DNA of 64,000 nucleotides from JBDSKH01 sp035556655 (GCA_035556655.1 DATMFW010000033.1:62001-126000), one strand, 5' to 3'. Shown: positions 42,121 through 50,572, counted from the first letter of the stretch. Program-made: numbers and translations. The notes: generated by a model not told the origin, from the letters alone.

Positions 42121-42771
42121 ATGACCACCACACCGATTCCCACGGGGCCCACCGGGCCCATCTCCACCGGGCCCAGCAAGCTGCTGATCGCACTCATCGC
42201 GGTCGGCGGAGTGCTGCTGCTCACCATCGTCGCCGTCGTGTTCCTGCTCATCGGGCAGAACTCTGGCGGAGGCACCATCGACTCCGGGGACGCGGCGCCC
42301 ACGCCGACCGTCACCGAGACCCCCGCCACTCCGGTCGCCGAACCGACCGACGAGGTCACCGACGACGGCGGCCAGGACCAGGGCGACGGCGGCCAGCAGC
42401 CGGCGCCGGTCGACAACTCGGTGCGCTTCACCAGCTTCAGCGCCGACCTCAAGGTCACGTGCGACTCGCAGGCCGACGAGAAGGCCCAGCCCAAGATCTC
42501 GTGGGCGAGCGCCAACGCGGTCAAGGTCTACTGGACGCCGAACAACCGCGAGGCGAACGCCGAGAACGGCTACCAGGTGCCCAAGAGCGGCAACCAGAAC
42601 GACATGTCGATCTCGAAGGGCGAGGGCGAACGCTACGAGTTCCCGTGCAACCACCGCCAGACCTTCGACACCACCATCACGCTGGTGGGAGCCGATGGCA
42701 AGAAGGTCAGCAAGACCGTGACCTTCACCGACGTGAACTGGGGAATGAGCAGCGGCGACGACGACGAGTGA
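42121..42771 (+). CDS. Membrane-anchored extracellular protein, paralogue 2
   Basis: 216 residues with the same architecture as the gene at 41308: a short head (TTTPIPTGPTGPISTGPSK), one helix (LLIALIAVGGVLLLTIVAVVFLLI), a Thr/Pro/Asp/Gly linker and a C-terminal domain with two cysteines (LKVTCDSQAD and FPCNHRQT). Aligned features are FTSFS, ISWASANAVKVYWT, SISKGEGERYEFPC and GADGKKVSKTVTFTDVN. The two cysteines probably form a disulfide outside the cell. It is separated from paralogue 1 by 186 bases with a hairpin, so each may be transcribed alone. No known domain name applies. Confidence 0.7.
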   Translation: MTTTPIPTGPTGPISTGPSKLLIALIAVGGVLLLTIVAVVFLLIGQNSGGGTIDSGDAAPTPTVTETPATPVAEPTDEVTDDGGQDQGDGGQQPAPVDNSVRFTSFSADLKVTCDSQADEKAQPKISWASANAVKVYWTPNNREANAENGYQVPKSGNQNDMSISKGEGERYEFPCNHRQTFDTTITLVGADGKKVSKTVTFTDVNWGMSSGDDDE

Positions 42772-42789
42772 GTCGCTCGAGCAATGCCG

Positions 42790-42820
42790 GAGGCGGGGCC
42801 GCGCGGTGCGGCCCCGCCTC
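42790..42820 (+). terminator. GC-rich hairpin after paralogue 2
   Basis: GAGGCGGGGCCGC pairs with GCGGCCCCGCCTC (13 bp) around a five-base GCGGT loop. It lies 18 bases after the stop at 42771. Confidence 0.7.
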
Positions 42821-42880
42821 GTCGCGTGAGACCCTTCTCATAGTCCCCCTTCGGCGCCCCGCCGGGTGGATCATGTCCCT

Positions 42881-43462
42881 ATGCGAAACGGCCTGCTGAT
42901 CGGCGTCGTCGCGGCCAGTGCCGCGGCGGTCCTCGCCGCGGGCGGATCCGCCTTCGCGCTCGGTACTCCACCGGCCGACATCGCGGCGCAGGTGCAGGAC
43001 CTCGAGCCCGTCGTCGAGGGCACCTGGACGGCCGTCCCGCTCGACCCGCGGGTATTCGCCGGCGGAGCCGTCCCCGTGACCAGCGGGGCGACCGGCATCG
43101 GGAACGTCACGGTGCGGGATCAGGTCTCCGCGGCCGGCCCCACGCCGTCCGCCGGGGATTCCGCGCCCCGGCCCACCGGCACACCCGAGGCCACCGGCGC
43201 TCCGGAACCGACTGGGACGCCGGGCCCTGCCGGCACCCCGGGCGACATCGAGCACCCGGCCAAGCCCGGCAAGCCGGACAAGCCCGGCAAACCCGACAAG
43301 CCCGAGCACCCCGCCAAGCCCGAGCACCCGGCGAAGCCGGACAAGCCTGGCAAACCGGACAAGCCCGGGCACCCGGACAAGCCGGAGAAGCCCGAGAAAC
43401 CCGCCAAGCCCGAGAAGCCGGCCAAGCCCGAGAAACCCGGGAAACCCGGCGCCGACTCCTGA
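42881..43462 (+). CDS. Secreted Lys-Pro repeat protein
   Basis: 193 residues. The signal peptide is LLIGVVAASAAAVLAAGGSAFA (about 4-25). A 90-residue middle part (VQDLEPVVEGTWTAVPLDPRVFAG...) is followed by a Thr/Pro/Gly linker and a C-terminal tail of about 60 residues made of xKP or xHP triplets (KPDKPGKPDKPEHP...), strongly basic and extended. It could bind teichoic acids or DNA, or span the wall; there is no evidence beyond composition. I use ATG 42881; the GTG 15 bases upstream lacks a ribosome site. The upstream TTCTCAT resembles the half-sites near 43.48 kb. Confidence 0.7.
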   Translation: MRNGLLIGVVAASAAAVLAAGGSAFALGTPPADIAAQVQDLEPVVEGTWTAVPLDPRVFAGGAVPVTSGATGIGNVTVRDQVSAAGPTPSAGDSAPRPTGTPEATGAPEPTGTPGPAGTPGDIEHPAKPGKPDKPGKPDKPEHPAKPEHPAKPDKPGKPDKPGHPDKPEKPEKPAKPEKPAKPEKPGKPGADS

Positions 43463-43468
43463 CGCCGA

Positions 43469-43510
43469 AGATGAGAGTCCTCTCATCTGAATGGTGGGCG
43501 CCTCTCATCT
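43469..43510. promoter_or_regulatory. Palindrome plus extra half-site in a convergent gap
   Basis: AGATGAGAG-TC-CTCTCATCT is a perfect 20-bp palindrome (43469-43488). CCTCTCATCT (43479-43488) recurs at 43501-43510, 22 bp away, or two helical turns. This spacing is typical of an OmpR-family response-regulator site. The flanking genes converge here, so the site would have to serve an unannotated transcript or act as a distal site. Confidence 0.5.
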
Positions 43511-43524
43511 CCACCGCACAGGAT

Positions 43525-43635
43525 GAAGTCAAGAGGAAAGACTCCGGGGGAAGTACCGGCCGCCGATTCGGGTTCGGCGGTCTGGGAAAAACAGGAGTTG
43601 AGCGGGTGCGGTTGGGTTCGCACCCGCTCTCCTTG
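43525..43635 (+). ncRNA. Candidate small RNA next to two-component system
   Basis: Downstream of the palindrome, the plus strand holds an 8-bp hairpin (GCCGCCGA/TCGGCGGT, 43559-43581) and then an 11-bp hairpin GAGCGGGTGCG/CGCACCCGCTC (43600-43629) followed by TCCTTGTTT. This gives a plausible ~110-base RNA ending in an intrinsic terminator. It could equally be just the terminators of the flanking convergent genes. The 5' end is a guess. Confidence 0.3.
43600..43629. terminator. Bidirectional terminator between convergent genes
   Basis: An 11-bp perfect stem with a GTTGGGTT loop. The plus strand continues TCCTTGTTT, and the minus strand AACTCCTGTTTTTCCC. It lies 8 bases beyond the response-regulator stop and ~138 bases beyond the Lys-Pro gene. 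Confidence 0.75.
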
Positions 43636-43636
43636 T

Positions 43637-44308
43637 TTAACGCCCCGCCTGGACCAGGCGGTACCCGGCACCGCGCACGGTCTCGATGCGATCCGGCCCG
43701 AGCTTCGCGCGCAGGTACCTCACGTACACGTCGACGACGTTCGACCCGGGGTCGAAGTCGTACCCCCACACCCGGCTGAGCAGTTGCTCGCGGGTGAGCA
43801 CCTGGTCGGGATGACGGAAGAACTCCTCCGCCAGAGCGAACTCGCGCGCCGACAGGTCCGAGACCTGGCCACCACTGCTGAGCCGCCTGCTGCGCAGATC
43901 GAGGCTGGCATCCCCGTGGGTGAGCACCTGGACGACCTCCCCGCCCGGCCGGCCACGCATCCGCAGCTTCACCCGTGCGAGCAGTTCGTCGAAACGGAAG
44001 GGCTTGGGTATGTAGTCGTCGGCTCCGCCCTCGAGCCCGGCCAGCGTGTCGGCCGGCGAGGTCCGCGCGGTGAGCATGATCACCGGCAGGTCGGCGTCGA
44101 CGACGCGCAGCCGCTTCAGCACCTCGAATCCGTCTATGCCGGGCAGCCCGACATCGAGCAGCACCAGGTCGACCTCCTGCGTGACGGCGTGGGCGAGAGC
44201 GTCGCGACCGTTGCCGACGACCACGCACGAGAACCCCGCGGCCCGCAGGCCCTTGCTGACGAAGCTCGCGATGCGCTCCTCGTCTTCTGCGATCAGGATG
44301 GTCGGCAT
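43637..44308 (-). CDS. Response regulator, OmpR/PhoB family
   Basis: 223 residues. The receiver domain has the acidic pair Asp9/Glu10, phospho-acceptor Asp52 (VLLDVGLPG), TART switch and KPF lysine. The C-terminal winged helix shows LSAREFALAEEFFRHPDQVLTREQLLSRVWGYDFDPGSNVVDVYVRYLRAKLG. It overlaps its kinase gene by one base. The tandem CTCTCATC sequences beyond its 3' end are candidate binding sites. The signal and regulon are unknown; adjacency to secreted-protein genes suggests envelope control. Confidence 0.95.
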   Translation of the reverse strand: MPTILIAEDEERIASFVSKGLRAAGFSCVVVGNGRDALAHAVTQEVDLVLLDVGLPGIDGFEVLKRLRVVDADLPVIMLTARTSPADTLAGLEGGADDYIPKPFRFDELLARVKLRMRGRPGGEVVQVLTHGDASLDLRSRRLSSGGQVSDLSAREFALAEEFFRHPDQVLTREQLLSRVWGYDFDPGSNVVDVYVRYLRAKLGPDRIETVRGAGYRLVQAGR

Positions 44309-45756
44309 CAGCGCCTCCGCACCGTCGTCCGCGGTAGTTCCAGGCCGATCCTGCTGCCCGCGTCCCCCGAACGCACCATCACTCGCCCGCCGTGCGCGGT
44401 CATGATGCCGCGGACGATCGACAGCCCGAGCCCCGAGCCGACGATCCCGCGATGCGTGTCAGCCCGCCCGAACCGCTCGAAGATACGATCCCGCGCCTCC
44501 GGCGGGATTCCGGGACCGGTATCGGCCACCCAGAACTCCACCGCATCCGCCGTCTCGGACGACCCGATCGTGATCGGCGACCCCTCCGGCGCGTACTTGG
44601 CAGCGTTGTCGACCAGCTGCAGCCAGGCCTGGGTGATCTTCGCCACATCGACCGAGACCGCTGCGGTCGCCGCCGGGCCCAGCACCCACCGATGACCGCG
44701 GATCACCCGCGCCTTGTGGAAGATCTCGCTGGTCAGGGCATCCGCCGGTACCTCGCGGCGCGTCAACTCCGCCGAGCGGCTCTCGGCGAGCGCGGCGATG
44801 CCGTCGATGAGCCCGCTCATGCGGTCGAGTTCGTCGATGGCCAGATCGCGTGTGGATGCCACATCGCCCGGGTCGGACGGGTCCAGCAGCTCGAGGTGGC
44901 CGCGCACGATCGTGACCGGCGTCTTCAACTCGTGCCGCACGTCGTCGAGCAGGTGCTGCTGCGAGGTCAGGGCCGCATCGAGCCGGTCGAGCATCTCGTT
45001 GACGGTGCGGGTGAGGTCGGAGATGTCGTCGCTGCCCTCCACCGGAATACGTTCGGACCGGTTCTCCCCCGTGATGCTCTCGGCCGCCTCGCGGAGCCGC
45101 CGCACCGGGGCGAGCAGGCGACCGGCGACCAGCCAGCCGACGAGTCCGATGAGCAGCAGGGCCGCCGCCGCGACGCCGGAATAGGTCAGCACCGCGCTGC
45201 CGAGTTCGCCCAGCTCGGCGTCGATGTCGATGGCGGCGATGTAGACACCCGACACCCCGTCGCCGACGGTCAGAGGCAGCACCAGGTAACGCAGGTGGCC
45301 GGCCGCCGAGGTGACCGTGCCGATCTTGACCGACCCCGCCGCGGCATCGCCGATCATGCGCTCGAGTGCGACCAGGTCGTCGTCGAGGCGGAACCCCGCC
45401 CGTCCCGCAGGGACGAAGGAGGGGACCCCGTCGAGGATCCCGATCGAGGACTCGTGCGTGCCGACGGGGACGCGGCCGACGACAGCGGCCATCGCATCCG
45501 CCGTCGTGGCGAAACCGCCGTCGTCCGCCGTACCCGGCCCGTCGACGCCCTGCGCGCCGGTACCGCCCTCGACGATGAGGCGTACCGCGGCGACGCGTTC
45601 GCTCAGCCGCGCGTCGATCTCCTGCAGGATGCGAGCACGCTCGACGAGGAACGTCACCGCCCCGGCCATCACCATCGATGCCGCGGTGACGAGCAGCACC
45701 GTGGCGAGGATGCGCGAACGCACCGACCAGGGCGGCAGTCGTCGCCGCTGTTCCAT
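44308..45756 (-). CDS. Sensor histidine kinase (membrane, HAMP)
   Basis: 482 residues. The first helix (about 16-37) is followed by an extracellular domain of ~150 residues (with SIGILDGVPSFVPAGRAGF and VYIAAIDID), a second helix (193-213), HAMP (PVRRLREAAESITGENRSERIPV), a HisKA helix with phospho-acceptor His275 (RHELKTPVTIVRGHLELL), and HATPase motifs N (VDNAAKYAPEG), G1 (ADTGPGIP) and G2 (GSGLGLSIV). The start is ATG 45756. It phosphorylates the adjacent regulator. No ligand can be inferred. Confidence 0.95.
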   Translation of the reverse strand: MEQRRRLPPWSVRSRILATVLLVTAASMVMAGAVTFLVERARILQEIDARLSERVAAVRLIVEGGTGAQGVDGPGTADDGGFATTADAMAAVVGRVPVGTHESSIGILDGVPSFVPAGRAGFRLDDDLVALERMIGDAAAGSVKIGTVTSAAGHLRYLVLPLTVGDGVSGVYIAAIDIDAELGELGSAVLTYSGVAAAALLLIGLVGWLVAGRLLAPVRRLREAAESITGENRSERIPVEGSDDISDLTRTVNEMLDRLDAALTSQQHLLDDVRHELKTPVTIVRGHLELLDPSDPGDVASTRDLAIDELDRMSGLIDGIAALAESRSAELTRREVPADALTSEIFHKARVIRGHRWVLGPAATAAVSVDVAKITQAWLQLVDNAAKYAPEGSPITIGSSETADAVEFWVADTGPGIPPEARDRIFERFGRADTHRGIVGSGLGLSIVRGIMTAHGGRVMVRSGDAGSRIGLELPRTTVRRR

Positions 45757-45834
45757 GGACCCCAGTATCCTGGAAGGACACTCAGGCACCTCAGCATCGA
45801 CACGGTGCCGCACATAGCGAACCGAAAGCAGCAG

Positions 45835-48396
45835 ATGACCGACGCGCACGCCATTCCCGACAAGCCCGCCCTCGAAGGGCTGGAGGCGAAGTGGAGCGAG
45901 GCCTGGGAGCGCGAGGGCACCCACCGGTTCGATCGCGACGCCGCCCTCGCCGCCGGCTCCGACGCCGTGTACAGCATCGACACCCCGCCCCCGACCGCGT
46001 CGGGCAGCCTGCACATCGGGCACGTGTTCAGTTACACCCACATGGATCTGGCCGCGCGCTTCCAGCGCATGCGCGGTAAGCATCTGTTCTACCCGATGGG
46101 CTGGGACGACAACGGCCTGCCCACCGAGCGCCGCGTGCAGAACTACTACGGCGTGCGCTGCGACCCCACCTTGCCGTACGACCCGGCGTTCACGCCGCCG
46201 TTCGAAGGCGGCGACAACGCCTCGAGCAAGGCGGCCGACCAGCTTCCGATCTCACGGCGCAACTTCATCGAACTGTGCGAGCGACTCACGGTCGAAGACG
46301 AGAAGCAGTTCGAGGCGCTCTGGCGCGACCTCGGCCTGAGCGTGGACTGGTCACTCAGCTACCGCACGATCGACGCGCACTCCCAGCGCGCCGCCCAGCG
46401 GGCCTTCCTGCGCAATCTCGCCCGCGGTGAGGCCTACCAGGCCGACGCCCCCACACTGTGGGATGTCACGTTCCGCACCGCCGTGGCGCAGGCCGAGCTC
46501 GAAGACAAGGAACAGCCGGCGGCCTATCACCGGGTGTCCTTCCACCGGCCGGACGGCTCCACCATCGAGATCGAGACCACGCGGCCGGAACTGCTCCCGG
46601 CCTGCGTGGCGCTCGTGGCGCATCCGGACGATGAGCGCTACCGGCCGCTCTTCGGAACGACGGTGACCACGCCGCTGTTCGGCGTCGAGGTGCCGGTGGT
46701 CGCGCACCACCTGGCCCAGCAGGACAAGGGTTCGGGCATCGCCATGATCTGCACCTTCGGCGACGTCACCGACGTGGTGTGGCAGCGCGAGCTCGACCTG
46801 CCGATCCGCGCGGTGATCGGCCCCGACGGCCGGCTGCTCGCGGAAGCCCCGGCGGCCGGCCTGTTCAGCGACGCCGGGCGTGCCGCCTACGGCGAACTGG
46901 CCGGCAAGACCGTGTTCAGCGCGAAGGCGCGCGTCGTCGAGCTGCTGCGCGAGTCGGGGGATCTGATCGGCGACCCGAAGCCCATCACCCACCCGGTGAA
47001 GTTCTTCGAAAAGGGCGACAAGCCGCTCGAGATCATCTCGACAAGGCAGTGGTACATCACCAACGGCGCACGCGACGAGGCCCTGCGGTCGTCACTGATC
47101 GAGGCGGGGAACGAGATCGCGTTCCATCCGGAGCACATGCGCGTCCGGTACGAGAACTGGGTCGGCGGCCTCACCGGCGACTGGCTGATCTCGCGGCAGC
47201 GCTTCTTCGGTGTGCCGATCCCGGTCTGGTACCCCCTCGATGCCGATGGTCAGCCCGACCGCGCCCACCCGATCGTCCCGTCCGAGGACGCGCTCCCGGT
47301 CGACCCGTCCTCGGATGCCGCCCCGGGCTACGAGGAATCGCAGCGCGGGCAGGCCGGCGGCTTCGTCGGCGAACTCGACATCATGGACACCTGGGCGACG
47401 TCGTCCCTCACCCCGCAGATCGCCGGCGGCTGGGCGGTCGACGACGAACTGTTCGGCCTGGTGTTCCCCTACGATCTGCGCTCGCAGGGTCAGGACATCA
47501 TCCGCACCTGGCTGTTCTCCACGGTGCTGCGCGCCCGCCTCGAGCACGGGTCGATCCCGTGGAGGCACGCCGGGATATCCGGATTCATCGTCGACCCGGA
47601 CCGCAAGAAGATGTCGAAGTCGAAGGGCAACGTGGTCACCCCGGCCGGCATGCTCGAGGAGCACGGGTCGGATGCGGTGCGCTACTGGGCTGCGTCATCG
47701 CGCCTCGGGACCGATGCGGCCTTCGACCCGCAGAACCCGAAGCAGATGAAGATCGGACGGCGCCTGGCGATCAAGGTGCTGAACGCCGCGAAGTTCGTGT
47801 ACTCGTTCGGAATGGCAGAGAGCAGCGTCGAGACCTTCGCCCCCCTCGATGCCGACATGCTCGCCGAGCTGGCGGTCGTGGTGCGCGAGGCCACCGCGGC
47901 ATTCGAAGCGTACGACCACGCACGGGCCCTCGAGGTCACCGAGCAGTTCTTCTGGACCTTCTGCGACGACTACCTCGAGCTCGTGAAGGAGCGCGCCTAC
48001 ACCGGTGACGCCAGCGCGGTGACGGCGCTGCGGACCGCGGTCGATGTGATGCTGCGCCTGCTGGCACCCGTGATCCCGTTCGCCACCGAGGAGGTCTGGC
48101 GCTGGACGCATGACAGCTCGATCCACCACGCCGAGTGGCCCGTCCTCGACGCGGAGGCTCCCCGCGGACTGCTGCCGGCCGTGAGTGCGGCGCTCATCGG
48201 CATCCGCCGCGCGAAGACCGACGCGAAGGCGTCGCAGAAGACCGAGATGCTCTCGGCCACCCTGGCCGGGCCCGCGCTGCTCGCCGAGGCCGTCGACGAT
48301 CTCACGGCCGTCGGACGCATCGCCGAACTCGCCCTGATCGAGGCGGACGAGGTCGCCGTGACCGACGTCGTGCTCGCGGAGCAGCCCGAGGCGTGA
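45835..48396 (+). CDS. valS: Valyl-tRNA synthetase
   Basis: 853 residues from ATG 45835. It charges tRNA-Val and edits mis-activated threonine. Class I motifs are HIGH in PTASGSLHIGHVFSYTH and KMSKS in KKMSKSKGNVVTP. The CP1 editing domain has TTRPELLPACVALVAHPDD. An anticodon-binding helical domain follows (EEVWRWTHDSSIHHAEWP). The short C-terminal coiled coil is replaced by a brief KTDAKASQKTEML tail, as in the shorter actinobacterial/archaeal-type ValRS. The gene diverges from the kinase gene; TATCCT at about 45767 may be its -10. There is no T-box. Confidence 0.97.
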   Translation: MTDAHAIPDKPALEGLEAKWSEAWEREGTHRFDRDAALAAGSDAVYSIDTPPPTASGSLHIGHVFSYTHMDLAARFQRMRGKHLFYPMGWDDNGLPTERRVQNYYGVRCDPTLPYDPAFTPPFEGGDNASSKAADQLPISRRNFIELCERLTVEDEKQFEALWRDLGLSVDWSLSYRTIDAHSQRAAQRAFLRNLARGEAYQADAPTLWDVTFRTAVAQAELEDKEQPAAYHRVSFHRPDGSTIEIETTRPELLPACVALVAHPDDERYRPLFGTTVTTPLFGVEVPVVAHHLAQQDKGSGIAMICTFGDVTDVVWQRELDLPIRAVIGPDGRLLAEAPAAGLFSDAGRAAYGELAGKTVFSAKARVVELLRESGDLIGDPKPITHPVKFFEKGDKPLEIISTRQWYITNGARDEALRSSLIEAGNEIAFHPEHMRVRYENWVGGLTGDWLISRQRFFGVPIPVWYPLDADGQPDRAHPIVPSEDALPVDPSSDAAPGYEESQRGQAGGFVGELDIMDTWATSSLTPQIAGGWAVDDELFGLVFPYDLRSQGQDIIRTWLFSTVLRARLEHGSIPWRHAGISGFIVDPDRKKMSKSKGNVVTPAGMLEEHGSDAVRYWAASSRLGTDAAFDPQNPKQMKIGRRLAIKVLNAAKFVYSFGMAESSVETFAPLDADMLAELAVVVREATAAFEAYDHARALEVTEQFFWTFCDDYLELVKERAYTGDASAVTALRTAVDVMLRLLAPVIPFATEEVWRWTHDSSIHHAEWPVLDAEAPRGLLPAVSAALIGIRRAKTDAKASQKTEMLSATLAGPALLAEAVDDLTAVGRIAELALIEADEVAVTDVVLAEQPEA

Positions 48397-48419
48397 CCGT
48401 GCGGGCGCAGAATGGGGGC

Positions 48420-48986
48420 ATGGTCCGCATTCTCGCCGCGCTCGCCATGCTCGTCGTGCCGGCAGGCTGCACGCCCGGCCCGTCCGAGCCGCCGAGCCCG
48501 TACCTGACCGCAGCGCTCGGCGCCGACGGCCCGGGGACGGCGCCCGGTCCCGGCATCTACCCGCTCGTCCCGGCCACCCACGCCCACGTGCAGCTGTCGT
48601 GCCCGCTGATCCCGGCCGTGCACTACGACCCGGCGGCGATCGACCCCGAGAGCGTGGCCGGCGCCTACGTCTGCACCACGCGCCCGTACGCCGACGCCCC
48701 CGACGGCACCCCGCAGATCGAGGAGTTCGTCGACCGGGTCGCCGACGCCGACCTGCCCGGGCTGCTCGAGACCTATGCGGCAGCGGACGCCCCGCGCACC
48801 GACGAGCCGTGCGAGTTGTCGCTGCACGACCCGCTGGTGGTCTGGCTGCATCACGGCGACGAGCGCATCACCCCGGTCTACGCGCCGCAGGATCCGTGCG
48901 GCTTCCCGACGGCCGAGGCGGTCGCGACCTACTCCGGCCTCGAACTGCACCGGGTGCTGGTCGCGCGCGAGAAGATGAAGGTATGA
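48420..48986 (+). CDS. Lipoprotein, hypothetical
   Basis: 188 residues from ATG 48420 (GGGGG just upstream). The signal peptide ends in the lipobox VPAGC (MVRILAALAMLVVPAGC), so the mature protein would be lipid-anchored at Cys17. The rest holds four cysteines (QLSCPL, AYVCTT, DEPCEL, QDPCGF) that may form two disulfides. No domain is recognised. It overlaps the GNAT gene by four bases. Confidence 0.75.
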   Translation: MVRILAALAMLVVPAGCTPGPSEPPSPYLTAALGADGPGTAPGPGIYPLVPATHAHVQLSCPLIPAVHYDPAAIDPESVAGAYVCTTRPYADAPDGTPQIEEFVDRVADADLPGLLETYAAADAPRTDEPCELSLHDPLVVWLHHGDERITPVYAPQDPCGFPTAEAVATYSGLELHRVLVAREKMKV

Positions 48987-49429
48987 CCCTGCAGATCCGT
49001 CCGGTCGCGCCCGGTGACCACGATGCCTGGCGTGAGCTCTTCCGGGACTACGGCGTGTTCTACGAGGCCCAGTTCGACGACGCGGTGTTCGACGGCGTCT
49101 GGGGATGGCTGATGGACCCACAGCACGAGGTGTCGGCCCTGGTCGCGGACGACGAGGGCGCGCTGGTCGGTTTCGCCCACATCCGCCGCGTCGCGGACAC
49201 GTTCACAGCCGGGCCGAGCTGGTTCCTCGACGACCTCTATGTGCTGCCGGAGGCGCGCGGGCGCGGGGTGGCCCGGGCGCTCATCGAGCGCGGTTACGCG
49301 GATGCGACGGCAGCCGGGGGCGGCACGTTCCGCTGGATCACCGCGGCCGACAACGAGACCGCGCAGCTGCTCTACGACCGCATCGCCACGCGGGCCGGCT
49401 GGGTCATGTACGAGAAGGAGCTCGGCTGA
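48983..49429 (+). CDS. GNAT-family N-acetyltransferase
   Basis: 148 residues. The GNAT core is visible: IRPVAPGDHDAWRELFRDYGVFY, strand SALVADDEGALVGFAHIRRV, and motif A with the acetyl-CoA loop LYVLPEARGRGVARALIERGYADA, then ITAADNETAQLLYDRIATRAGWVMYEKEL. The acceptor is unknown. It is in the middle of a coupled three-gene unit (lipoprotein, GNAT, small protein). Confidence 0.93.
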   Translation: MTLQIRPVAPGDHDAWRELFRDYGVFYEAQFDDAVFDGVWGWLMDPQHEVSALVADDEGALVGFAHIRRVADTFTAGPSWFLDDLYVLPEARGRGVARALIERGYADATAAGGGTFRWITAADNETAQLLYDRIATRAGWVMYEKELG

Positions 49430-49659
49430 TGCAGCTCGGCACGAGGTGGCCCGTCGGGCAGACGCCGCCGGATCGTCTGCCGGCCACGGTGGTCGCGGCG
49501 ATCGCCGAGGTCGAGACCGAGCTGGCGGACGTCGACACCGCGGCCTGGCGCTGGACCCTCACGTGGTTGGAGGGCCGCCCCGTCGTCGAACTCGACGATG
49601 GGACGACCCTCCGTTACGACCCGCTCACCGATACGGTCGGCCGCACAGAAGCCGACTAG
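49429..49659 (+). CDS. Small hypothetical protein
   Basis: 76 residues, starting with a one-base overlap (TGATG) with the GNAT gene. It is soluble, with a central WRWTLTWLEGRPVVELDDGTTLRYDPLTDTV pattern that suggests a small beta-sheet. It is not recognised. Confidence 0.6.
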   Translation: MQLGTRWPVGQTPPDRLPATVVAAIAEVETELADVDTAAWRWTLTWLEGRPVVELDDGTTLRYDPLTDTVGRTEAD

Positions 49660-49702
49660 GTCACGGGCCGCGTCTGTGTCACCGGCCGCGCCAGCCCTGC
49701 TG

Positions 49703-49924
49703 TTATCGCAGCAGGTGGTACATGCCGGTCAGGGCGTCGCGGCGCCCCTCGACGGCCGCGTCGTGGGCCAGTTGCTGCGCGTAGCGCTGCACCATCTCGT
49801 CGTGTTCGACGAGCCGCGCCGAGCGCGATCCCCAGCGCTCGAGCGCCCGCCCGACCCGCACCGCGAGCCACGGCACGCCGCTGATCTCATATGTCATCGC
49901 CATCGTCTCTACTCTCTCGCTCAT
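49703..49924 (-). CDS. Small hypothetical protein coupled to ArsR-like regulator
   Basis: 73 residues from ATG 49924, overlapping the regulator stop by one base. It is helical and basic (AVRVGRALERWGSRSARLVEHDEMVQRYAQQLAHDAAVEGRRDALTG). There is no membrane helix or known domain. Coupling suggests it is made with, and may modulate, the regulator. Confidence 0.6.
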   Translation of the reverse strand: MSERVETMAMTYEISGVPWLAVRVGRALERWGSRSARLVEHDEMVQRYAQQLAHDAAVEGRRDALTGMYHLLR

Positions 49925-50553
49925 CAGGCATTCTTCTTTCGACCACCGACATTTCCGTCGGCCTTCGCGCCCCGCACGATGGGGAACGCGTTCAGCTGGA
50001 TCTGCACCGGGATCGCACCCGGTGACGGGGTCTTCTTGTAGGCGTCGATGTACTTCCAGAGCACATCGTCGATGTCGCTCACGAGCGCCTTCAGTTGCTC
50101 GGGCAGCAGGCGCAGGTTGACCGTGTCGATCACGGCGACGTTCCATTCCTCGCCGAACACGTCGTCGCCTTCCGCGACGTACTCGTGAAACACCATGTCG
50201 CGGCCGCGGAGCGATTCATCCCCCAGCAGCCGGGCGGCGAGCCGGTCGGCGCTTCCGGGCGGGAAGTCGGCCGGGTCGGGCAGGCTGATCGCACCGGCCT
50301 TGCGCTCCCACCAGCGCTCCCGGGCATTGCCGTGGCCCTCTTTCTCTTGCACGAGCCCGACCTTCTCCAGTTGACGGAGGTGGTAGCTGGTCACCCCGCT
50401 CGACTCGCCGAGCCGCTCCCCCAGCCCGCTGGCGGTCAGGGGCCCGAACATCGACAGCTCATCGAGGATCCGGATGCGCAGCGGATGCGCCAGGGCCCGC
50501 AACTGGTCGTTGTCCAGCGTGGGACCGTGTTTGGGGTACGGCGACTCGCTCAT
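49924..50553 (-). CDS. Winged-helix (ArsR/HTH_20-type) transcriptional regulator
   Basis: 209 residues from ATG 50553. The winged helix is at about 12-85: LRALAHPLRIRILDELSMFGPLTASGLGERLGESSGVTSYHLRQLEKVGLVQEKEG. The remaining ~120 residues (VFHEYVAEGDDVFGEEWNVAVIDTVNLRLLPEQLKALVSDIDDVLWKYI) probably form the effector/dimer domain. There are no metal-binding cysteines, so it is not a metal sensor of the classic ArsR type. Its -10 (TACCTT) lies inside a 16-bp palindrome, six bases before the ATG, so it very likely represses itself. Confidence 0.9.
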   Translation of the reverse strand: MSESPYPKHGPTLDNDQLRALAHPLRIRILDELSMFGPLTASGLGERLGESSGVTSYHLRQLEKVGLVQEKEGHGNARERWWERKAGAISLPDPADFPPGSADRLAARLLGDESLRGRDMVFHEYVAEGDDVFGEEWNVAVIDTVNLRLLPEQLKALVSDIDDVLWKYIDAYKKTPSPGAIPVQIQLNAFPIVRGAKADGNVGGRKKNA

Positions 50554-50556
50554 ATC

Positions 50557-50572
50557 GCAAAGGTACCTTTGC
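50557..50572. promoter_or_regulatory. 16-bp palindrome overlapping regulator -10
   Basis: GCAAAGGTACCTTTGC is perfectly symmetric and contains TACCTT, the minus-strand -10 of the ArsR-like gene. It is a probable autoregulatory operator. Confidence 0.7.

Noticed and set aside
43250..43450. Short direct DNA repeats in the Lys-Pro region
   Set aside because: They follow the codon pattern of xKP triplets and have no spacer structure.
43559..43629. Two hairpins as a 6C RNA motif
   Set aside because: Loops do not contain the required run of six cytosines.
43523..44695. Plus-strand frame starting MKSRGKTPG
   Set aside because: Runs antisense through the response regulator; its first codons cross the terminator hairpin, so it is not a plausible gene.
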